From: Latescibacteria bacterium UBA6620
GTDB lineage: Bacteria; Latescibacterota; UBA2968
Reading direction: 5' to 3'
DNA length: 61,836 nucleotides
NCBI GenBank assembly: GCA_002433075.1
Contig: DJHM01000012.1
Coordinates: 1-61,836 of the forward strand
A model generated the notes under the pieces. The model had not been told where the DNA came from, searched no databases, and saw only the letters and a list, made by a program, of their open reading frames with translations. The position numbers and the translations under genes are program-made. Shown here piece after piece: positions 55,784 to 61,836 of the stretch (position 1 is its first letter; each line of letters begins with the position of its first letter).

Positions 55784-57205
55784 TCACACGCCCCCCGTAC
55801 GCCGCACCATCACCACAGTACCTACAGCGATCAACAGCGGAAACACCAGCGTGACGACGTCGAACGTTCGAGACCATCCCGTTCGCGCCTCCCCGTACTT
55901 CTCCCGTGCGAACGCACTCCATTCGTCCAGCTTTTCGATCCTCAGCCGGGGATCGCTACGCCACGTGCGCCCCAGTTCAAGTGCAGCCGCCTCCGAAACA
56001 GGGACCGCACACAACGAACGGATCTCTTCGTCCGTCAGCCCCCCGGACTGAACCCGCGACCACGCCGCGCGCAGTCGATCGTGCGAATCGATCACCAGCA
56101 CACCGATCAGGTCATTGAGTACGCTCCAACGCGCCGAAGCCTTGGCGGAATCGTAAGCAAGATCGGAGCGCCAGGAGAACGGATTCAGGGTCACCGCCGC
56201 CTCGTCCCGATACCGATCATAGAGCTCGGGAACGACCGTGAATCGATTCAGCTGGGCTTTCAGCGGTCCTCCCGGGGCACCCTGTTTGAAGAACCAGAGC
56301 TTCTGACCCGGCTCGGACATCACGAATCGAATGAACTCGCGCGCGGGTTCGGGGTTCGGCGCACCCTTCAGGATCGCAATGCCATCCGGGTTCACGATCG
56401 TCATATTGTCCGGCATCGTGAACCCGACGAAATCGTCACCCACTTCCTTCATCTGGGCCCACGCGTAAAAATCGATCGACAGACCGTAGGCCACTTCTCC
56501 CACCGCCACGTCCTTGGGCGCCGCGCTTCCACTGGCCCCGAAATTTCGGACGTTAGCGCCCATCCGGGTGATCACCTCCCACCCCTTCTCCCATCCATAG
56601 GCCTGGAGAATCAGCTCGTAGGCCATATGAACGCTCCCCGAGAAACGCGGGTCCCCAGACCCGACCCAGGACGCGTATTTAGGTTCGCCCAGGTCCTCCC
56701 ACGAATCGGGGACGGGGAATCCCAGGATGTCGAGCACTTTCCGGTTGTAGACGATCCCGAAACCTGCGAGGGTGGCCCCGTACCATCGATACTCCGCGTC
56801 GTAAACCGGAATGCCACCCCCGATGCGAGCCGGGACGCGATCGAGAAGATCGTCGGGCAGCCGGTAGGCCTCGAACAGACCCATCTCCGCAAGTTCTGTG
56901 TAAGGATCGAGGCCGCCGCCGAAGAACAGGTCGATCTCGATGCTTTGGGGCGTACGGACGAATTCTCCCTTGATGTAGCGCATAATCGAGCTCGTCCCCC
57001 CGCCCACATCGAGCCATTCGAGCGAGATGGGGCGGCCCGTCTGCGCTTCGTAGTGCTGTTCGAACGCGGCAGAGAACTCGTTCTGGATCTCGTCCGAATG
57101 AGGCGACAGCAGCACGAGCTTGTCAGCCGACGCCGGCAGCGACAGCAACAGCAACAGCAGGGGGAGCAAGATCCTGCGGGGGCCGTATGGTCGATCCGCT
57201 GCCAC
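55784..57205 (-). CDS. FbpA-like solute-binding protein with C-terminal membrane helix
   Basis: 473 residues. An N-terminal signal (LLLPLLLLLLSLPASA) precedes a class II periplasmic binding fold: LVLLSPHSDEIQNEFSAAFEQ, GGGTSSIMRYIKGE, TLAGFGIVYNRKVL, GVAYGLSIDFYAWAQ-like segments and DGIAILKGAPNPEPAREF. It ends with a transmembrane helix (VVTLVFPLLIAVGTVVMV) and MVRRTGGV, which ordinary binding proteins lack, so it is probably membrane-tethered. Ligand may be ferric ion or an organophosphate. GTG 57205 begins 2 bp after the epimerase stop. Confidence 0.9.
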   Translation of the reverse strand: MAADRPYGPRRILLPLLLLLLSLPASADKLVLLSPHSDEIQNEFSAAFEQHYEAQTGRPISLEWLDVGGGTSSIMRYIKGEFVRTPQSIEIDLFFGGGLDPYTELAEMGLFEAYRLPDDLLDRVPARIGGGIPVYDAEYRWYGATLAGFGIVYNRKVLDILGFPVPDSWEDLGEPKYASWVGSGDPRFSGSVHMAYELILQAYGWEKGWEVITRMGANVRNFGASGSAAPKDVAVGEVAYGLSIDFYAWAQMKEVGDDFVGFTMPDNMTIVNPDGIAILKGAPNPEPAREFIRFVMSEPGQKLWFFKQGAPGGPLKAQLNRFTVVPELYDRYRDEAAVTLNPFSWRSDLAYDSAKASARWSVLNDLIGVLVIDSHDRLRAAWSRVQSGGLTDEEIRSLCAVPVSEAAALELGRTWRSDPRLRIEKLDEWSAFAREKYGEARTGWSRTFDVVTLVFPLLIAVGTVVMVRRTGGV

Positions 57206-57207
57206 GA

Positions 57208-58215
57208 TCAGAATTCGCCGAGCACCTGCGTCATCTCTTCTTTACCCTTCCCGATCACCACGCTCAGGTCCCATTCGGTCGAACCGTTCGCCGGCACCAC
57301 TCCGCACGTCTTCAACCCCTCCGCGATGTCCAATCGATCGACCTGCGACGTTGACGGTTCCAGCGCGATCTGGTGCTGACCGTGCCAGTCCCCTTCGTTC
57401 GCCCAGACTCCCAGATACGGGAAGCGCTTCGCGGGGAACAGGAAGCCCACGTATTCATCTTTCGGGTAGACCATCGCGCATCGACCCTGGGAAAGGGGTG
57501 TCGTAAACAGCTTTTCCGATTCTTTGTTTCGGCTCGACCGAACCACACTGCGGTCGTAGGACTTGTCCAGGGAAAAGTCGGTCACCATCGGCCACTCGTG
57601 CTCGGTCATCGGTGTTCCCAGGCGGTCCTCGCTACTCGAGTAGGTGACCACGTTCGTGTCCGGAGGCAGCAGAATCTGGCTCTTCGTCTCAGCCTTGAAC
57701 AGAGGATGAAACGCGTAGAGGAACGGCATATCGTAGGGACTGTCGTTCGACACCTTGTAGGATAGGCGGATGAACTGTTTGTCGTGACGAGCCAGCGTTT
57801 CGATGCTGATCGTCCGCTCGAACAGATAGGGCAGCCGCACACCACGAACCCACGCGTGGAGCTTGCTCTGTCGGACCTCGTACTCCCACGGGAGGCACCA
57901 GACCTCACCGTGATCGGGAATCTCCACCCCTGCCCACGGGTAGGCCGGATAGGGGCACCCCTCGACCGTCGGAAAGGACTCGTCGGCGCCATCGCGCTCG
58001 TAATCTTCGAACGCGTCGCCGTAACGACGCTCGCGATAGGTGACGTTCGTCCTCGACAGGACTTCGCGCTTCGTCTTCCGATTCATCAGCGACACGATTT
58101 TCCCACCCAGCTGCGGTGCCATCGTGAGCGAGTACTGATCGCTCGTCATCGTCACCGAGACGATCTCGCCTTCGAGCTTCTGTTCCTTGACTCTGACCTT
58201 GTCCATCTCTGCCAT
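57208..58215 (-). CDS. aldose-1-epimerase-fold protein
   Basis: 335 residues with a mutarotase-like beta-sandwich: APQLGGKIVSLMNRKTKREVL at the N-terminus, GVEIPDHGEVW, HPLFKAE with a candidate catalytic His, and ALEPST near the C-terminus. Probably interconverts or binds a sugar. ATG 58215 is taken, with ATG 58206 (AAGGA 8 nt upstream) as the alternative. It is 2 bp before the solute-binding-protein gene, hinting that the transporter carries a sugar or sugar phosphate. Confidence 0.82.
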   Translation of the reverse strand: MAEMDKVRVKEQKLEGEIVSVTMTSDQYSLTMAPQLGGKIVSLMNRKTKREVLSRTNVTYRERRYGDAFEDYERDGADESFPTVEGCPYPAYPWAGVEIPDHGEVWCLPWEYEVRQSKLHAWVRGVRLPYLFERTISIETLARHDKQFIRLSYKVSNDSPYDMPFLYAFHPLFKAETKSQILLPPDTNVVTYSSSEDRLGTPMTEHEWPMVTDFSLDKSYDRSVVRSSRNKESEKLFTTPLSQGRCAMVYPKDEYVGFLFPAKRFPYLGVWANEGDWHGQHQIALEPSTSQVDRLDIAEGLKTCGVVPANGSTEWDLSVVIGKGKEEMTQVLGEF

Positions 58216-58313
58216 CCTTTCACCGCGAGTTCGCCCGGGTCTCTTGGACCCAGGCTCGGGGCGCGGATGCCCCATCACCAGTTCCCGGTCTGAATACGTC
58301 TACGAACTGCGTC

Positions 58314-59513
58314 TCACGACTTCCTGGGCCGGCTCCTGCCGCCCCTTCTGCCGCCCCGGCCACGGAACGTCCTGACCCGCGATCGGCTTCTGGCTTTGCT
58401 GAGATCGGGAGCCTCGCCGATCCATTCGAGCTTCTCGACTCTCGTCTCCTGGAGTCGTCGGAGGGACCCGAAGTCTCGCCGCGCGACGAACGTCATCGCG
58501 ACCCCTTCACGCCCCATCCGTCCGGCGCGACCCGTCCGATGGGTGTATGTCTCCTCGGTATGCGGATAGTCATAGTTGATCACGTGACTCACGTGATCGA
58601 AGTCCAGCCCGCGAGCCGCGACGTCCGTCGCGACCAGCAGTTTGATATCGAGCGACCTGAACCTGTTGAAAATCGACGTTCGTTGCGGCTGTTCGAGGCC
58701 ACCGTGAATAATTTCGACCGAATCGAAGGCCCCGCGAAGGTCGCGCAACAGCCGGCTGCTCCCTGACCTGGAATTACAGAACAGGATCGCCTGACGAATT
58801 TTCTCCTGCCGGAGATACGTCGTCAGCGCTTTCAGTCGGTCGTCTTCCCGAATGACCTTGAAACAGTGACGCAACGACTGCGGCGCAACCTGGTCCCGGT
58901 TGAGCTCGATCTGAACAGGATCGGTCTGATAGGCCTCCGCAAGACGCTTCACTTCTTTCGGCATCGTGGCCGAGAACAGCAGCGTCTGATGGTCCTGCAT
59001 CATACAGGAGAAGATGAAGTCGACGTTCTCGATGAACCCCATCTTCATCATTTCGTCCGCCTCGTCCAGCACCACGGTCTTGATGTGGTTCAGCGGCAGC
59101 GGGTTGTTCCAAACGTAGTCGATCAGACGGCCGGGTGTGGCAACCAGGATGTGGACCCCGTCCTTGAGCTTGGCACGCTGGATATCCATATCGAAGCCGC
59201 CGAACATCGCGAAAGGGGCGACATCCGTATGCTGCGAAACCTTCGCAATCTCCGAAACGTACTGCTGAGCAAGTTCGCGAGTGGGAACGAGGATCAGCGC
59301 CTGTAGCTCCGACAGCTTCGGATCCACCATCTGCACCAGAGGAACCGCGCACGCGCTCGTTTTGCCCGACCCCGTTTCTGCGAGCCCGATCAGGTCCTTT
59401 CCTTCCAGGATGTGCGGAATCGCCGATTCCTGGATGGGCGTCATTTCGTCATAGCCCATATCGGCGAGCGAACGCTGTAAATCAGAAGTAAGAGACAGTT
59501 CAGAAAACTTCAT
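58314..59513 (-). CDS. DEAD-box RNA helicase
   Basis: A 399-residue RhlE/CsdA-like helicase. Q motif (FSELSLTSDLQ, GYDEMTPIQ), AETGSGKT (45-52), PTRELA (77-82), TPGR (126-129), DEAD (150-153), SAT (181-183), and HRTGRAGR (325-332). The C-terminal tail (RTFRGRGGRRGGRSRPRKS) is Arg-Gly-rich for RNA binding. ATG 59513 fits the Q motif; the longer frame overlaps the neighbour. It remodels rRNA or mRNA; its position among sugar genes looks incidental. Confidence 0.94.
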   Translation of the reverse strand: MKFSELSLTSDLQRSLADMGYDEMTPIQESAIPHILEGKDLIGLAETGSGKTSACAVPLVQMVDPKLSELQALILVPTRELAQQYVSEIAKVSQHTDVAPFAMFGGFDMDIQRAKLKDGVHILVATPGRLIDYVWNNPLPLNHIKTVVLDEADEMMKMGFIENVDFIFSCMMQDHQTLLFSATMPKEVKRLAEAYQTDPVQIELNRDQVAPQSLRHCFKVIREDDRLKALTTYLRQEKIRQAILFCNSRSGSSRLLRDLRGAFDSVEIIHGGLEQPQRTSIFNRFRSLDIKLLVATDVAARGLDFDHVSHVINYDYPHTEETYTHRTGRAGRMGREGVAMTFVARRDFGSLRRLQETRVEKLEWIGEAPDLSKARSRSRVRTFRGRGGRRGGRSRPRKS

Positions 59514-59521
59514 TGGCCAGC

Positions 59522-60526
59522 CTAAAATCTCCCGGATCGGGACTCGTATTTGGTCGGTTTCCCCAGCGTCCGGCCGCCCCGTTCCAGCCAGTCCGCCACC
59601 CACGTCATCATCTCGTCCACACCAATCCCGGGAGTTCCCAGTCGGGAAACCAAGGCCGATGCATCACCCAAAAGAGCTGTGTCTGCTTCCTCACCCACAA
59701 ACCTGGGTTCGCGACCCAGTCTGCGGCCGAACTGTATCGCCAGCTCCTTCACCGAAAGGATCTCAGGTCCCGTCATATTCCAGATGCACGCCGGCGTCCC
59801 ACACAGCGGAAACGCGCGCGCCAGATAGGCATTCGCGTCACCTTGCCAGATCTGATTGACGTAGCCCATCGACAGGTCGATTTCCTCGCCCGCCAGAACG
59901 CGCTGGCCGATGTCCAGCAGAATCCCGTAGCGCAACTCCGTCGCGTAGAACAACCGGATGATGGCCAGCTCCGTGCCCTGCGAGGATGAAAGGTGCTCGG
60001 CGACACGCTCCCCACCCAACCGGGACTGCGCATATTCTCCGATCGGCTCGACCGGGTCGCCTTCGAAGGACCCTCGGCCGACCGCGCTGAATCGATACAC
60101 ATTTCCCGAGGAGACGTATACGACTTTCGACTTCGAAAAGCGCTTCATCACCTTGGCCGGCAGCAGTGTGTTCATCGCCCAGGTCAGGGACTCGTTCCCC
60201 GTCGACCCGAATTTGTGTCCCGCCATCAGGTAGATGTAGGGAACATCGGGCAACGCCCCGAGCGCCTCGTCGTCGAGCAGATCGGCCTTGATCGTCTCGA
60301 TCCCCCGCGCATCCAGATCTGCCTGCGCCTGCGAATCCGAGAACCGTGAAACACCGATCACCCGGGACGCTCCTGCGCGCACCAACAGCTCACCCAGCGT
60401 CGGCCCCATTTTCCCCGAGATGCCCAGAATCGCAACGTCTCCATCCAGGGACCCCACTGCCTCAGCCACCTCCGGAGACGGCGTCGTCATCTGGTCGATC
60501 AGCTGAGCTTCGGTCTCGATCGTCAT
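59522..60526 (-). CDS. NAD-dependent epimerase/dehydratase (SDR)
   Basis: A 334-residue extended short-chain dehydrogenase. The nucleotide loop is degenerate GISGKMGPTLGE (about 35-46) in place of GxxGxxG, still Gly-rich. Segments of the family are VYVSSGNVYRF (Ser), YAQSRLGGE (YxxxK has Arg in place of Lys) and MTGPEILSVKELA. The Arg-for-Lys in YAQSR suggests altered or lost catalysis. ATG 60526; the frame from 60877 is a shadow of the MR-type gene. It lies 41 bp after that gene. Confidence 0.82.
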   Translation of the reverse strand: MTIETEAQLIDQMTTPSPEVAEAVGSLDGDVAILGISGKMGPTLGELLVRAGASRVIGVSRFSDSQAQADLDARGIETIKADLLDDEALGALPDVPYIYLMAGHKFGSTGNESLTWAMNTLLPAKVMKRFSKSKVVYVSSGNVYRFSAVGRGSFEGDPVEPIGEYAQSRLGGERVAEHLSSSQGTELAIIRLFYATELRYGILLDIGQRVLAGEEIDLSMGYVNQIWQGDANAYLARAFPLCGTPACIWNMTGPEILSVKELAIQFGRRLGREPRFVGEEADTALLGDASALVSRLGTPGIGVDEMMTWVADWLERGGRTLGKPTKYESRSGRF

Positions 60527-60567
60527 CTCGCTCAGCACCGGGTCTCGCGATCGCTCAGTTATGGTGT

Positions 60568-61698
60568 TCAAAACAGCGGCCTGTCGGAACGGGCGTACTT
60601 CGCAACCGCCTCTTCGTTCAGCTCCACACCCAACCCCGGGCCATCGGGCAGCGTGATGTAGCCATCCTCGATCAGCGGAGGATCTGCCAGCACAAGCTCG
60701 TGCCAGTGCGGTCGATCGACCCAGTGCCATTCGAGCACCAGAAAGTTGGGCACCGATGCGCAACAGTGGCTCGAAGCGATCGTTCCCAGCGGTCCACACA
60801 CGTTGTGGGGCGCCATCGGGATGTAGTACATCTCCGCGAGGTTCGCGATCTTCCGACCCTCCGACAACCCGCAGCACTTCGGCAGGTCGGGCATAATCAC
60901 GTCGACCGCCTGCTTTTCGATCAAATCCTTGAACCCCCAGCGCGTGTAAAGATTCTCGCCCGTGCAGATCGGTGTCTTTGTCGAGCGCTTCACTTCACGC
61001 ATCGCATCGATGTTCTCGGGCGGGACAGGTTCTTCCAGCCACATCAGATTGAACGGTTCGAGCGCCTGCGCCACCCGGACGGCTGCGAAGATGTCGTATC
61101 GACCGTGCATATCGATCGCCAGGTCGACATTCGGTCCGACCGCCTCCCGGACCGCACTCACACGGTCCACCATCTGCTGTAGTTCGCCCGGCGTGATCGA
61201 CCAGTTGAACGCATCCAGCTTGTAGGGGCTCTTCGCGTCGTCGATATCGAACTTGATCGCGTCGAACCCCATCGCCACGATTTCTTTCGCCCGTTTCGCG
61301 TAGGACTCGGGCAACTCGTCGCGACCCGCGTGGCAGTCACAGTAGAGGCGGATCTTGTCTCGGAATTTCCCGCCCAGCAGCCGGTAGACGGGTACGTTGA
61401 GCGCTTTACCTGCAAGATCCCACAGAGCGATTTCGATCCCCGTCATCGCCGTCACAACGTTTCCCGCCAGCGCTCCGTTGAAGATGTAGCGTCGCCGGAT
61501 CAGTTCCCACAATCGATCCACATCGAGCGGGTTCTCACCCTTGATCATCTCCGCCATATTCTCGATCAACCGGCTGCACCCGTCGCCGCCGTGAATGCAC
61601 TCGCCCACTCCCGTCACGCCTTCGTCCGTCAGAATCTTGACGAACGTCGAGAATCCGTGTCCCGTCGCTTCTGCGGTTTTGATCTCAGTAATCTTCAA
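60568..61698 (-). CDS. mandelate racemase/galactonate-dehydratase-like enzyme
   Basis: 376 residues of the enolase superfamily (sugar-acid dehydratases). The barrel has base Lys149 in AIKFDID (KxD), metal ligands Asp196 (DMH), Glu222 (EEP) and Glu248 (GEN), and His298 in HNV. It abstracts an alpha-proton of an acid sugar with Mg. Substrate probably an aldonate such as galactonate or gluconate (inference). It is the first gene of the minus-strand run that ends at 49.9 kb. Confidence 0.9.
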   Translation of the reverse strand: MKITEIKTAEATGHGFSTFVKILTDEGVTGVGECIHGGDGCSRLIENMAEMIKGENPLDVDRLWELIRRRYIFNGALAGNVVTAMTGIEIALWDLAGKALNVPVYRLLGGKFRDKIRLYCDCHAGRDELPESYAKRAKEIVAMGFDAIKFDIDDAKSPYKLDAFNWSITPGELQQMVDRVSAVREAVGPNVDLAIDMHGRYDIFAAVRVAQALEPFNLMWLEEPVPPENIDAMREVKRSTKTPICTGENLYTRWGFKDLIEKQAVDVIMPDLPKCCGLSEGRKIANLAEMYYIPMAPHNVCGPLGTIASSHCCASVPNFLVLEWHWVDRPHWHELVLADPPLIEDGYITLPDGPGLGVELNEEAVAKYARSDRPLF

Positions 61699-61836
61699 CG
61701 TCGAGCTGTCCTATTCGTCTTCATCCTGATCCATCAGAACTCAGCACTTTTCGCTCTGAATTCTGCACTTCGCTTTTCTCGCTGCTTGGAACCAGGCGCA
61801 GGATGCCGAATGCAGAATCCAGAATCCAGAATCCAG
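61699..61836. repeat. intergenic end with tandem heptamer
   Basis: 138 bp upstream of the dehydratase gene. CAGAATC repeats three times in tandem (61813-61833) and a fourth begins at the window edge. Imperfect copies of a GCACTT-TCGCT-type unit lie at about 61745-61790. The array continues beyond the window. Confidence 0.55.

Noticed and set aside
55700..57379. 559-codon plus-strand frame over the binding-protein gene
   Set aside because: Shadow of the well-supported binding protein; no recognisable domain.

Overview
The window is one GC-rich chromosomal segment of an uncultured-looking Gram-negative bacterium. The Gram-negative call rests on lipoproteins with lipoboxes, a LysM lytic transglycosylase, an outer-membrane-barrel-like protein, a murein-recycling operon and the MreD/PBP2/RodA elongasome. 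Gene content (fused GlyQS, DUF4432 and aldose-epimerase proteins, an enolase-superfamily dehydratase, a LarA-like isomerase, ThiT) would suit a heterotroph of a little-cultured lineage, perhaps Latescibacterota-like. That placement is a weak inference. Genes are dense, many start with GTG or TTG, and no rRNA, tRNA, CRISPR array, phage or insertion sequence is visible.

Layout. 0.1-9.0 kb (+): cupin, HypE/AIR-synthase-like protein, HAD phosphatase, Fe-alcohol dehydrogenase, LarA-like isomerase, fused ECF ATPase, pyrC, carA. 9.2-18.1 kb (+): a small exported protein, LytR_C protein, RsfS, MtnA, a double-SPOR lipoprotein, MltD-like transglycosylase, MreD, PBP2, RodA. 18.2-21.7 kb (-): dnaE. 22.2-25.6 kb (+): aroA, a frameshifted receiver-histidine kinase, a nucleotidyltransferase. 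25.6-28.8 kb (-): Mpl/MurC-like ligase, LD-carboxypeptidase and M48 lipoprotein, with 4-base overlaps. 28.9-29.7 kb (-): a YjfB-like/DUF5610 pair. 29.8-32.6 kb (+): GDPD, a broken MFS gene, YceI with a Cys-rich tail. Then ppk (-), DUF4432 (+), glyQS (+), a lipid-linked-sugar glycosylation module (39.2-43.1 kb), two-component genes (43.2-44.8 kb), a beta-barrel protein (-), rsmD (+), a candidate selenoprotein (46.97-47.25 kb, +), a receiver-HDOD gene (-), an unknown gene and thiT (+). From 61.7 down to 49.9 kb a long minus-strand run holds sugar enzymes, a DEAD-box helicase and an FbpABC-like ABC transporter interleaved with a CorA-like gene.

The main discovery is at 46973-47245. A 90-codon gene of the DUF5069 type is interrupted by one in-frame TGA at 47111, at the column where relatives (recalled, not searched) carry cysteine. 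A two-tier hairpin with a UGGA apical loop lies 13 nt beyond the TGA, which is the geometry of a bacterial SECIS element. The gene has its own promoter and a perfect 24-bp terminator. I read it as a probable selenocysteine protein that a standard gene caller would miss.

A caution applies to the whole window. At least four other genes (two receiver-kinases, the DUF5610 gene and the MFS transporter) carry single-base indels, several in or next to short homopolymers. These may be read errors of the assembly or real decay, and they are annotated with the restored frames.
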